A stretch of DNA of 64,000 bases. It comes from Achatina immaculata (Eukaryota; Mollusca; Gastropoda; Stylommatophora; Achatinidae). The notes beneath the pieces were generated by a model that did not search any database, had not been told where the DNA came from, and saw only the letters and a list, made by a program, of their open reading frames with translations. The stretch covers positions 39,053,515 through 39,117,514 of the forward strand of contig CM019701.1 in NCBI GenBank assembly GCA_009760885.1, written 5' to 3'. How positions within the stretch are numbered: the stretch's first letter is position 1; every line of letters starts with the position of its first letter. This document shows, piece by piece, positions 53,510 through 64,000 of the stretch. A program made the translations under genes and the position numbers.

Positions 53510-54860
53510 AGAAAAAACATTAACAAAGTAACTCTTTTTACGAAAATACCAGGCTGGTATTTATTGATGTTTAATTATGTCCCAAAACATCGGTAGATGA
53601 TGAAAGAAACATCAATAATCCTTTGATACTAATCTATACCTCGCACATAAAATATCTTCCGTGTATCTATTAAAATTATCATTAGCGTAGTAGATTATTA
53701 TATAAGACTAGATATATAATACATCCAAAGTCGCTGCTGTAAAGCTGTAATAGCATTTTAAAACTATTTAAAATAGAAGTGTGAATCCAAACGTTACGAC
53801 TGTGTGCTCGCTAACCAGAAAAGCTGTTCCTACTTTTGTTCTACATAGTTTTAACATTTTATTATTTTTCCGGTCCGAAATTGGTTATATCCGGGCTCGT
53901 TACATCGAGGATATAACGTATATATTGTTCTTATCCATTTAAAACGGGCAGACAAGTGTTCCCTTACAAGAAAGAAAGACATTAAAAATTGTAAACCCGC
54001 AAACTTACTAGATTTCACGATTAAAAAATATTAGTCATTAATTAACGTCCACTTAGCAGCTTATGAGTCAAGTAATTATATAACACATCAGTAGAACACA
54101 CACAAAGTGAAGTTCGAAAGTTTTCCTCTGTATTGACGACTCACGTATTTTTTATCTGATAGATAGTCTCTTAAGTACGCAAAGTTTTTCCAACCCTTTT
54201 AGAATCACCCTGTTTTTACGAAAAAAAAAATAAAACGTTTTTCTTTTCATTAAGATATTGAAAAATTATCATTTATTTTTACTTAATTTTGTTTTTAAAA
54301 TTTGAAAAAAAATGACTAATTTACTTTATATTTCACAATTTTTTACTCTGTACAGAGTATATTTATTTATGAATATATTATTTACATTTTATTCTACTAT
54401 TTAGCGTAACTATCAGGCTAAAATTGTTTCTCTGGTTTCACAAGACTCTTTACTTCCTCTCTCCCAGTAGCTCAAAGCTTCGCTCGCGTTTCGTTGAATG
54501 AGTTTTATATACACAGGAATTCACTGGCCTAGAATTAATTTCAAAACAAAAGACACGTGACAATAATATTTTGAACTTCGACACTCCTGAAGAGAAGTGA
54601 AGCAACGAAGTATGTTAGTCTTCTTGCGTAAAGTGCAACTTTGCAGTAAAATGTACTTAATTTCAAGTACCCAAAAGTACTGCTATGAAAGTGCATCTTA
54701 AAAGATGCAAGTCAGGCTATTTGTATTTATATTTATTATATAAACAGCTAAATGTAACCATTTGATTTCTTTAATCATTTTAACTGACGAAAATTCTAAC
54801 AAAGAGCCGATTCAGAGTAATTAAATTCATTATAGTTAACTGTAAGTTTGTTTTGTATTT
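53510..54860. other. AT-rich DNA upstream of the minisatellite
   Basis: A partial copy of repeat R160 at 53787-53860 (CCAAACGTTACGACTGTGTG, AAAAGCTGTTCCTACTTTTG). Otherwise nothing recognised. Confidence 0.55.
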
Positions 54861-54869
54861 TTTTTATTA

Positions 54870-54873
54870 TTGG

Positions 54874-54930
<57 letters not shown>

Positions 54931-55145
54931 TATAACAAAGATGGCCAACTATGGGTTGTATTCAGTTTCAGTTAATTATATATTTATAGTAACGAAATGT
55001 AGAATGCCTGCAAATGAAGGAAAGTTGTGTGATAAAGGGCAGAATATCAGACAGGCCTGCGTGCTCAGTTCTTCATAGTTTGATCCATCCACCCATCTAT
55101 CTGTCCGTCCATCCGTCCGTCTGTCTGTCTGTCTATCTATTCAAC
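54870..55145. repeat. (CT)n, LINE V terminus and (CTGT)n
   Basis: (CT)n at 54875-54930, a LINE family V 3' terminus at 55015-55078 (AAAGGGCAGAATATCAGACA, GGCCTGCGTGCTCAGTTCTT), then short CATC/GTCC/CTGT repeats. Confidence 0.75.
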
Positions 55146-55149
55146 TTAA

Positions 55150-55700
55150 ATTCCGTCAGTTTTACTTGTGATTCAACATAGAAATATGTAATGTGGACTG
55201 TTATAATAACAATGAAACTATAAACAATAACAAGAAAACCGAATGATGAAATCAAAGAGTGCTTGGATAAAGTGAGCTTTGCCCCGTCCCCTGACCCACA
55301 ATCAGCAATCATTTACAATCCACTCTTCTCTAGGAAGGAAACTGCCCATTGAAACCGCCAAAACGCCGCCTTCCCTCATTATAATACCCGGGTTTATCCC
55401 TGAAGAGAGTGACACGTTTACAAGGCCACTCTCGGTCATGTTTTCAGAGAGTGATCGTGAGCATGAAGTGTACATGTCGCGCTCGTGACATTGACTGGTA
55501 CATGTCAAAGACTGTTTACTCACTTAACCGAAATAGGAATCTGTGTCAATAGTTTGTGTCTTCGGTGCTTTCCCTGTGTGTAGGGCGATCAGTGTTTAGT
55601 TCAGTAGGCAAGCGTTTCTCATACTATGCAGCCTTATAGGAGCGAAGACTCTGTCCGATTTGGCAGTCAGCGATTAGTAGCTGACGTGCTAGCGTCAAGG
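55150..55700. other. unassigned sequence
   Basis: Two overlapping open frames of about 70 codons on opposite strands (55279-55523) have no recognisable motif and no splice context. Confidence 0.35.
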
Positions 55701-55708
55701 TTAGAGAA

Positions 55709-56655
55709 TCATCATCATCATCATCATGTGTCGTGCCGACTGGCGTTGGCTATTAATGCTTCTCCAGAGTCTTTCCATCGAATTTGTATACCTTGGCAGC
55801 AGAGTAGTAGAAAATGGAGACAGCACAGAGGACATCAACAGCAGACTTACTAGAGCAAACCAGGCTTTTGCAATGCTACAGAATATATGGAAATCAAATA
55901 AACTAAGCATAAATATGAAAATCAGGATATTTAAGAGTAATGTTCTAAGTGTACTACTCTATGGAAGTGAATGCTGGAAAATCACCAAAACCATAGAAAA
56001 CAAGTTGAATTCTTTCCAGACTAAATGTTTACGTAGAATTAAAAAAATATTTTGGCCAAACACCATAAGAAATAACATCTTATTGGCAGAAATGCAGATG
56101 AAACCACTGACAACAATTATTGAGGAGAGACGCTGGCGATGGTTGGGACATGTGCTCCGAATGACTGACAACTCACTACCAAAAATAGCACTAAGATGGA
56201 CACCACAGGGGAGCAGAAGTAAGGGTAGACCAAAAGAGACATGGAGAAGAACAACAGAAAGGATGTTGAGCAATAGAAGGCTCACCTGGGCAAGAGCAGA
56301 AAAAAAGGCGAAAGACAGGCATTTGTGGAAAACCCTTGCGGAAGCCCCATGTGCCCTGGGCACTTAAGGTTCAGAGAGAGAGAGAGAGTCTTTCCATAGA
56401 GTCTTCATGCAGGCCATTAGCTTAGCTGGCGATTTCCTCTCACACAATCTCGTCAGACTTTCAAGTATCATTTCTCTCGGTCTTCCCCTGGCTCTTCTTC
56501 CCTCTATTTTGTTCTGTTTTTACAATATTTTCAATGCCCCCTCTTCTCATCGCATGTCCTATGAAAGTACATTGTCTCTCTCTTATTTTTTTGACAAGAT
56601 TTTTTTGTGTCTCTCCAGCTCTTCTCATACATTCTTCATTAGTTATGTTTGGAAA
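55709..56655 (-). mobile_element. LINE family II 3' end split by a family III insertion
   Basis: The minus-strand family II tail with its (ATG)n end lies at 55709-55778 and continues at 56386-56655 (matches 48422-48730). Between them is the plus-strand family III copy. Confidence 0.82.
55779..56385 (+). mobile_element. LINE family III insertion
   Basis: One open frame (FVYLGSRVVENGDSTEDINS, YGSECWKITKTIENKLNSFQ, IEERRWRWLGHVLRMTDNSL, GRPKETWRRTTERMLSNRRL) up to a stop at 56365-56367, then (GA)n. Flanked by GAGTCTTTCCAT at 55767-55778 and 56386-56397. A younger and less damaged copy than 19100-19940. Confidence 0.88.
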
Positions 56656-56875
56656 ACCATAGTTGACCAAGACCCTGTTCCAACCTCGGTAACCCCAGTA
56701 ACAGGCCAACCTGGCTAAGGGACAGTAAAACGCAACAGACCCTGTGTAAGTGGAGCCTGATAAAGAAGCATTGCACAACCCCTCCCCTCCGTCTCAACCC
56801 AGGGGCTGAAAAAAAGAACAATCGTCTTAACACGCTCTCCAAACGACACGGTGCTGTGCCTCAACATTTTCACCC
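56650..56875 (-). repeat. dispersed repeat A, copy 4
   Basis: Minus strand: GGCACAGCACCGTGTCGTTT, GCAATGCTTCTTTATCAGGC, GTTACTGGGGTTACC. Ends beside a (GAA)n at 56920-56935. Confidence 0.7.
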
Positions 56876-56956
56876 TATCGGTTGTAAAGAACACCCAGAC
56901 GGCTGTTCCAGAGAGATAGAAGAAGAAGAAGAAGATACAGTCACATCCCGTAATTA

Positions 56957-57110
56957 TGGCTTCTCATACAACGAGGATAACAGGATCACGTAGTGTCAAT
57001 GGGAGAAAATGAAGGTGTGAACCGAAACACTCCAAATGTATGCCCGTTAATTAACAGAGCTGGCCCTAATTTTTGTTTTAAAATAGTTTTTACTTTTTGT
57101 TTAAAGCCGC
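56957..57110 (+). repeat. inverted repeat, left arm
   Basis: About 150 bp that matches the reverse complement of 59597-59751 with only a few differences; contains GTGTGAACCGAAACACTCCA and TAATTAACAGAGCTGGCCCT. Confidence 0.9.
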
Positions 57111-57364
57111 AATTTATGAGGAAAACTTAAAAAAACAAACTGGCGTGTACTCAGGTTCCAAACAGTTTTATGACTTGGCTCTGTCTAAAGAAAATATATT
57201 CTCCCGAAGTCGGTATACTGCAGCTATAATTAGATGCGTCATATGATTGGATGGGAAGTATTGTTGACCTGACTTTAGTGGACAACAGGCAGACCGTAGA
57301 TCGGTGACAACGTATTCAAGGTAGTATTGTATTCAAATTAAAACGTGCAGAAACTGCTGGTACC

Positions 57365-58655
57365 GTTTTTTCTTCTTCTTCTTTTTCTTCTTCCGTCTTC
57401 TCTTCCCTTCTTCTTCTTCTTCTTCCTCCCTTACTTCTTCTTTCTCCTCCTCTCTCCTTTCTTCTTCCTCCCTTCCTTCTTTTTCTTCCTCCCTTACTTC
57501 TTCTTTCTCCTCCTCCCTCCCTCCCTTCTTCTTCCTCCCTTCCTTCTTCTTCCTCCTCCTCCCTCTCTTCTTCTTCCTCCTCCTCCCTCCCTTCTTCTTC
57601 CTCCCTTCCTTTTTCTTCCTCCTCCTCCCTCTCTTCTTCTTCCTCCTCCTCTCTCCCTTCTTATTCCTCCCTTCCTTTTTCTTCCTACTCCTCCCTCTCT
57701 TCTTCTTCCTCCTCCTCCTTTCTTATTCTTCTTCCCTTACTTCTTCTTTTTCCTCCTCCTCCTTCCTTTCTTCTTCCTCCCTTCCTTCTTCTTCCTCTTC
57801 CTCCCTATCTTCTTCTTCCTCCTCTTCCCTCCCTCTTTTCTTCTTCTTCTTCTTATTCTTCTTCTTCTCCTCCCTCCCTTCTTCTTCCTCCCTTCCTTCT
57901 TCTTCCTCTTCCTTCCTCCCTTCTTTTTCTCCTCCTCCCTCCCTTCTTCTTCTTCCTTCCTTTCTTCTTCTTCCTCCCTCCGTTCTTCTTCGTCCTCCTC
58001 CCTCTCTTCTTCTTCTTCTTTCTCCTTCCCTTCTTCTTCTTCCTCCTCCTCCATTTCTTCTTCCTCCTCCTTCCTCTCTTCTTCTTCTTTCTATCTCCCT
58101 TCTTCTTTCTCCCTCCCTTCTTCTTCCTCCTCCATCTCCCTCTCTACTTCTTCTTCTTTTTCCTCCTCCTCCCTCCCTTCTTCTTCCTCCTCCATCCCTT
58201 CTTCTTCCTCCTCCTCCCTCCCTTCTTCTTCCTCCCTTCCTTTTTCTTCCTCCTCCTCCCTCTCTTCTTCACTTCCTCTCTCCCTCCGTCGTTTTCTTCA
58301 TCCTCCTCCCTCCCTCCCTTCTTCCTTCTCCCTACCTTCTTCTTCCTCCTCCTCCTTCCCTTCTTCTTCCTCTTCCTCTCTTCTTCTTCTTCCTCCTCAC
58401 TCTCTGCTTTCTTCCTCCTCCTCTCTCCCTCCCTTCTTCTTCCTCCTCCTCTCTTCCTATTTTCTTCTTCCTCTTCCTTTCCTTCTTCTTCCTCCCTCCC
58501 TTCTTCTTCTTCTTCCTCCTCCTCCTCCTTCTCTTCTCTCCCTCCCTTCTTCTTCTTCTTCTTCCTCTTCCTCCTCCTTCTCTTCTCTCTCTCACTTCTT
58601 CTTCTTCTTCCTCCTCCTCCTTCTCCTCACTCTCTCCCTTCTTCTTCTTCTCTCT
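57365..58655. repeat. 1.3-kb polypyrimidine tract
   Basis: Almost pure C/T on the plus strand, built from CTTCTTCTTCCTCCTCCCTC-like units with very few purines. Open in all three plus frames (the longest is 449 codons of Ser/Phe/Leu/Pro), which is a composition artefact. Potential triplex-forming mirror-like sequence. Confidence 0.97.
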
Positions 58656-58667
58656 GAAATTCCGAGC

Positions 58668-58915
58668 TTCATGTCCTTTGCAGCCCTGCAGTGATGGTGT
58701 TTAAGCACAGCACCATGTCAAATTGGGGCTCGATAAGGAGATTGTATTTTTTCAATCCCTATGAGTGGAGCTTAAAAAGCAGCGGGTGTGAAATACTCCA
58801 CTGGCGTGGCAATAAGGCGATCCTTAACCAGGCTATATCCGCTTCTGGGGGCACCAATAAAGAGATGAGATAGGGTCTTAGCCGGATATAGTTCGCCAAA
58901 CCTAATGCTTGTATG
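58668..58915 (+). repeat. dispersed repeat A, copy 5
   Basis: Plus strand: GCACAGCACCATGTCAAATT, GGGTCTTAGCCGGATATAGT. Diverged from copy 2. Confidence 0.65.
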
Positions 58916-58929
58916 TCAGGCATGGGGGG

Positions 58930-59596
58930 GGGGGGGTCTGACCGTCATATAGGACAGGAAGTTCTCTCCCTCTGTTACCGTTAACAATGCAGTACTTAGC
59001 ATTTACAAATACTTTGGTTAAATAAACTTGGAGTTATATAATAGGAGTTATTTATTAAATAATCGGCACGAGTTATTTCCCTCATCTTTTTACTGTTACT
59101 TCTCTTTACACAGTTATTTCCCTTCCCATTGCTTTACTAGTTTTGTGATAACCGCCACAGTGGACTCGCTCAAGTTCACGGAAGATGAATCCTTCACATC
59201 GGTCTTAAACAACATCATTTGAATTTCAACTGACTTTCCCCTTGAGCTTAGGAAAGAGACGGAAGTTTGAAGGAGTTAGTAGGAGCTATTCGGTTAATGA
59301 TAATAAACAGGGGAACTAAGACTTGGATTCTCCGAATGTGTTCTCGCAGGTACGTGCGGTCGACGTAGGATATGTTAAGCGTAGGCAGCTCAATATGGGA
59401 TCGAACTCTTTCAAGCCCAGCTCTCAGTCTGCATAGCTTTTCTTTAAAAAAAAAATAGCTTTTAAGAACCTTTGTCTTTAGTTATGAATTCGAAATGCAC
59501 CACACCCAAATTGAGTGCTGGCATAAGTGGATATCTCGGGTGCACAATTCGTTGTCTAAATCAGCGGTTCCAAGTAAACGAAAGCCCTCAAACATT
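58930..59596. other. unassigned sequence
   Basis: No recognised gene or repeat. Confidence 0.45.
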
Positions 59597-59751
59597 GGGG
59601 CTTCAAACAAAAAGTAAAAACTATTTTAAAACAAAAATTAGGGCCAGCTCTGTTAATTAACGGGCATACATTTGGAGTGTTTCGGTTCACACCTTCATTT
59701 TCTCCCATTGACACCACGTGATCCTGTTTATCTTCGTTGCATGAGAAGCCA
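59597..59751 (-). repeat. inverted repeat, right arm
   Basis: Reverse complement of 56957-57110. The arms are separated by about 2.5 kb containing the polypyrimidine tract and repeat A copy 5. Confidence 0.9.
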
Positions 59752-59996
59752 CTTGAACTTATTTTCGAACCTACTTAACGTTGCGACGTCATTCAGCTCC
59801 ACGCCGGCCGGTCCAGCCAGGATGCTGTGCATGTAGCCATAGGAGACCTTACCTGCGTTCGGTCCTGCTGTTGTTATTACAAGTGTCCGGGTGGGTGAAA
59901 CTGTCCTCCTTCCATATCTTCCATCTTGTTGTACACGAAATTCTTTGGTGCGTCCATGGTTGGTGTTGAAGGTTTTGCGAATTCACTACAGAGCGT

Positions 59997-60035
59997 AGAA
60001 CTACACTTTGATCTTAGCCAAAAGGCCGAAAGTCG
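59997..60035 (-). ncRNA. U2 snRNA-like 5' fragment (pseudogene)
   Basis: Minus strand reads CTTTCGGCCTTTTGGCTAAG then ATCAAAGTGTAGT, matching the highly conserved first ~40 bases of metazoan U2. It then diverges: the branch-point-pairing GUAGUA is broken (GTAGTTCT) and no stem IIa, Sm site or 3' stems follow. A truncated copy or a U2-headed retroposon, not a working gene. Confidence 0.7.
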
Positions 60036-60109
60036 TCGGACCCCTGGTGTTTCAAGTCTTTATGTTGAATTATTTCATCAACACAAATCTCATCATTAGA
60101 GACACGAGG

Positions 60110-60890
60110 CCTTAGGTTCCCTGCCTTGTAATATTTAGTAATCTCTCCGCCTCTAGAGTAGTCCACCTCTTGTAATATCTAGTAATCTCTCCACCTCTAG
60201 AGTAGCCCACCTCTTGTGATATTTAGTTATCTCTCTGCCTCTAGAGTAGCCCACCTTTTGTGATATTTAGTAATCTCTCCGCCTCTAGAGTAGCCCACCT
60301 CCTGTGATACCTAGTAATCTCTCCGCCTCTAGAGTAGCCCACCTTTTGTGATATTACTAACTCTCCGCCTCTAGAGTAGCCTACCTCTTGTGATACCTAG
60401 TAATCTCTCCGCCTCTAGAGTAGCCCACCTCTTGTGATTTCTATTAATCTTTCCGCCCTCAGAGTAGCCCACCTCTTGTGATATTACTAACTCTCCGCCT
60501 CTAGAGTAGCCCACCTCTTGTGATATCTATTAATCTCTCCACCTACAGAATAGCCCACCTCTTGTGATATCTAATAATCTCTCCGCCTACAGAGTATCCC
60601 ACCTCTTGTGATATTACTAACTCTCCGCCTCTAGAGTAGCCCGCCTCTTGTGATATCTGTTAATCTCTCCGCCTACAGAGTAGCCCGCCTTTTGTGATAT
60701 CTAGTAATCTCTCCGCCTCTAGAGTAGCCCACCTCTTGTGATATCTAGTAATCTCTCCGCCTACAGAGTAGCCAGCCTCTTGTGATATCTAGTAATCTCT
60801 CCGCCTCTAGAGTAGCCCACCTCTTGTGATACCTAGTAATTTCTTCGCCTCTAGAATAGCCCACCTCCTGAGATAAGACAGATGAGCAGA
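60110..60890. repeat. 44-bp minisatellite
   Basis: About 17 units of GATATCTAGTAATCTCTCCG plus CCTCTAGAGTAGCCCACCTCTTGT split over two parts, with some 37-bp units lacking TCTAGTAA. Each unit carries the palindrome CTCTAGAG. Confidence 0.95.
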
Positions 60891-60949
60891 CAACAGCCTG
60901 TCTCTTGGGTGATCAGAAAAAAAGAAGATGGACACATGTAGTTCATGTG

Positions 60950-61195
60950 ATGAGAAGAAACAATCAGAGAATACCATAACAAGCTATCAAGTGGAGCACA
61001 ACAGGCCGAAGAAAAAGAGGTCGACCATGTGAAACTCTAAAGAGAACATTGTTAAGAGAAGCCAGAAGTGAGCATAACATCCTTTGATGGAGTTGAAAGA
61101 CTCGCCGAGAACAGGAAAACTTGGCAAACAACAATGCGAGCCCTATGTGACGTTTAACGGCACGGGAAGGATGTAAGATGTAATAAGGTGTGTCA
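60950..61195 (+). mobile_element. LINE family IV 3' tail
   Basis: Plus strand TATCAAGTGGAGCACAACAG, GAAAAAGAGGTCGACCATGT and the end GGCACGGGAAGGATGTAAGA; matches 43495-43735 and the minus copy at 21940-22137. Confidence 0.7.
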
Positions 61196-61340
61196 GGATA
61201 TATTGCATCCCCCCCTCCCCCCTGCTCACCCCAGCCCGAATTAGCCATTTAATGCGCTCAGAGAAAATTCACGTGTTTTTCTGGGCCAGTCGGAGCCCCA
61301 GAGAGAAATGTTGAAAGCCAGTGCAAGACTGTTACTGTTC

Positions 61341-62277
61341 AGATCCCCCCTGCCCCTTTACTACATTGATTAGCCATTCTGCTGCTGTAGACTACGGGGC
61401 CCCACAGCCCCCGGAACAGACAGGACCCCCTTTCTTTTCACTGGGCTTTGGCAGATTAATGAAAGATGCAGGCAGTTTCTGAAGATGCGTTACTTTCTTT
61501 CAAACTTTTACAAGTGCTTGGAGAGCAGTTACAGTTCTCCAACTTCTAAAATAATAATAATAATAATAATAATAATCATCATCATCATCTTCTTCTTCTT
61601 CTTCATCTTCTTCTTGTGCCGTCTACAGAGAGATTTGTCTCGCACATCGTCTCCATCTTGTCTGTCTCTTCACTGCACAGTTCATCTGGTTCAAATAATT
61701 CCTGTTCGCCTTTGAATTTGCTCCACACATACATATGCGCACAAGCATAGGCACACATATACACATAAAAACACGCGCACATACATATATCAGTCTCTGC
61801 TGTTTGATACAGACAAATACATGCAAGAACATAACGCCCACTGTTTGGTACAAACACATGCATTAAAAAACACAGCGTCTACTGTTTAGTACATACACAT
61901 AAAAATAAAACAGGGACAGTTAAGTTCCTAGAAATGTTCTACACAAACAATAATAAATTGGATTTGATCTACAGAAAATAAAGTGAAAAAGTAGTCTATT
62001 TATAATATTAAAACATCTACAATGTACATCACATAAAAGCAGCATAATGTAGATACAACGGTAACATGTTGTACATACACTGAGAGAATGTTGTAGAAAC
62101 AATGATAAAATGTAGGTACATTGATTGAGTGTTGTAGATGCACTGACAGAATGTTGTAGATAGACTGAGGCCATGTTGGATCTCTTTGGTGCTGCGAGCA
62201 TGGTAGTCTTAGCAGTCGACGAAGTGAAGGTCCTGAAAAGCGAGGATTATGTCCAAGTGAGTTTTGGTTAGAGTAAC
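61341..62277. repeat. 0.93-kb direct duplication, copy 1
   Basis: Starts AGATCCCCCCTGCCCCTTTA and is repeated at 63067-64000. Includes an (AAT)n(CAT)n(CTT)n stretch near 61550-61615 that is one triplet unit longer than in copy 2. Confidence 0.95.
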
Positions 62278-63066
62278 TTGCTTGAAGGCCCGAGTGCGAA
62301 TACAATAAGCAAGATTTCTTGGTAGGCTCCGCCAACAGATCCATGCTTCGTTCGCTAGGCTGTTTATTACTAGGAGCAGCATACTAGGAGCAGCAACAGG
62401 AAGTTGGGTGTAGGGTCTTGGCCACCTCTGGTTCACAGATGGTAAGAACAGCACTTCACTGTAGCGTAGCCGGATAAATAATGACCTTGATGACCAGTGG
62501 TTCCCAACCTGTTTTGTTCAGAAGTCTAAATCGGAAGTAGTAATTGACCCGCGACCATAGATCAACAGTGGTAAGTGATCTGCCACCCAAGATCGGCAAC
62601 GATAGGTAACCTGCGACTAGCGATCGGTAATGGTAAGTGACCCGTGAACGTAGATCAGCAGTGGTAAGTGACCTGCGACGGTAAACTAGCAATGTTAGGC
62701 GGCCCATGATATATGAAGATGTTTAAAAATACTGAAATTCAACAAAAATTATTAAATACTGTTTAAGTGCCCCTGACTCGACGTAAACTTTTTACTAATC
62801 ACTAAACATTGTGTATAAATGCCAGTTCAGAATAACTGAACATTTATCATATTTTCTCGCAAACCCAGCCTCAACCCCGCCCCCCTCCCCCCAACCGCTA
62901 ATGAGAGATTCCAATATAACAACACAACCATTAAGGAGAAAAGCTCCATGGCACAAGAAGAAAAAGAGGACGACAATAAAGATGATCAGGTAATACCACA
63001 CTGCAACACAGAAAGCAGCCTTCACAAGAATAATACAACCTGAACAAGATATTCAGCGCGCTGCCG
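62278..63066. other. spacer between the duplicated copies
   Basis: Contains a hAT-like 5' end CAGTGGTTCCCAACCTG at 62495 without a matching 3' end, and about five 30-33-bp units of AGTGACCTGCGAC / GATCGGCAATGGTA type at 62545-62705. Confidence 0.6.
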
Positions 63067-64000
63067 AGATCCCCCCTGCCCCTTTACTACATTGATTAGC
63101 CATTCTGCTGCTGTAGACTACGGGGCCCCACAGCCCCCGGAACAGACAGGACCCCCTTTCTTTTCACTGGGCTTTGGCAGATTAATGAAAGATGCAGGCA
63201 GTTTCTGAAGATGCGTTACTTTCTTTCAAACTTTTACAAGTGCTTGGAGAGCAGTTACAGTTCTCCAACTTCTAAAATAATAATAATAATAATAATAATC
63301 ATCATCATCATCTTCTTCTTCTTCTTCATCTTCTTCTTGTGCCGTCTACAGAGAGATTTGTCTCGCACATCGTCTCCATCTTGTCTGTCTCTTCACTGCA
63401 CAGTTCATCTGGTTCAAATAATTCCTGTTCGCCTTTGAATTTGCTCCACACATACATATGCGCACAAGCATAGGCACACATATACACATAAAAACACGCG
63501 CACATACATATATCAGTCTCTGCTGTTTGATACAGACAAATACATGCAAGAACATAACGCCCACTGTTTGGTACAAACACATGCATTAAAAAACACAGCG
63601 TCTACTGTTTAGTACATACACATAAAAATAAAACAGGGACAGTTAAGTTCCTAGAAATGTTCTACACAAACAATAATAAATTGGATTTGATCTACAGAAA
63701 ATAAAGTGAAAAAGTAGTCTATTTATAATATTAAAACATCTACAATGTACATCACATAAAAGCAGCATAATGTAGATACAACGGTAACATGTTGTACATA
63801 CACTGAGAGAATGTTGTAGAAACAATGATAAAATGTAGGTACATTGATTGAGTGTTGTAGATGCACTGACAGAATGTTGTAGATAGACTGAGGCCATGTT
63901 GGATCTCTTTGGTGCTGCGAGCATGGTAGTCTTAGCAGTCGACGAAGTGAAGGTCCTGAAAAGCGAGGATTATGTCCAAGTGAGTTTTGGTTAGAGTAAC
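63067..64000. repeat. 0.93-kb direct duplication, copy 2, cut by the window edge
   Basis: Offset 1726 bases from copy 1 at the left and 1723 at the right (one AAT unit shorter); otherwise I see no differences, and the translated frames are identical. It still matches at base 64000, so its right end is outside the window. Confidence 0.95.

Noticed and set aside
57345..58694. 449-codon open frame
   Set aside because: It lies in a nearly pure pyrimidine tract where stop codons cannot occur on the plus strand; the product is low-complexity Ser/Phe/Leu/Pro without start context or splice support.
59877..59957. 26-codon minus-strand ORF with a good start context next to the U2 fragment
   Set aside because: Too short, no homologue recognised and it stops before the nearby splice-donor-like GTAAGG; kept only as context for the U2 finding.
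62495..62760. Second hAT element
   Set aside because: Only a CAGTGGTTCCCAACCTG-like left end is visible; no matching right end or 8-bp duplication was found.

Overview
This is a eukaryotic, probably molluscan (most likely gastropod) nuclear window: long introns, consensus splice sites, AT-rich spacer, and dense non-LTR retrotransposons, DNA transposons, tRNA-derived SINEs and minisatellites. The molluscan assignment is an inference from two gene families: a secreted-type flavin amine oxidase resembling the aplysianin/achacin group, and a receptor with the Cys-rich / galactose-binding-like / fucolectin-like (FTP) / multi-EGF layout common in molluscs.

Left part (1-14.4 kb): the last four coding exons of a plus-strand flavin amine oxidase (2214-7299, 5' part outside the window or not recognised), then about 7 kb of intergenic DNA with LINE remnants, a mariner remnant and a 15-bp minisatellite.

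Centre (14815-50607, minus strand): one complete 17-exon gene reconstructed from splice sites. It encodes an 872-residue type I membrane protein: signal peptide, Cys-rich module, galactose-binding-like domain, FTP-like lectin domain, nine one-exon EGF-like repeats, one membrane helix and a 44-residue tail without a kinase or phosphatase domain. Exons 2-15 are all symmetric phase 1-1. Its introns hold most of the mobile DNA: a mariner with two nested insertions, a nearly intact piggyBac (27087-30472) whose 3' region carries five histone-type mRNA stem-loops in an 88-bp tandem array, a hAT MITE, LINEs nested in LINEs, and SINEs.

Right part (50.6-64 kb): presumed upstream flank of the receptor, with a 2-kb 30-bp minisatellite, nested LINEs, a 1.3-kb polypyrimidine tract between two inverted repeat arms, a U2 snRNA-like fragment, a 44-bp minisatellite and a near-perfect 0.93-kb direct duplication running off the window edge.

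The two host genes show no obvious functional link; both would act at the cell surface or outside the cell and could belong to mucosal or haemocyte defence, but that is inference. The most unusual observation is the histone stem-loop array inside the piggyBac element.
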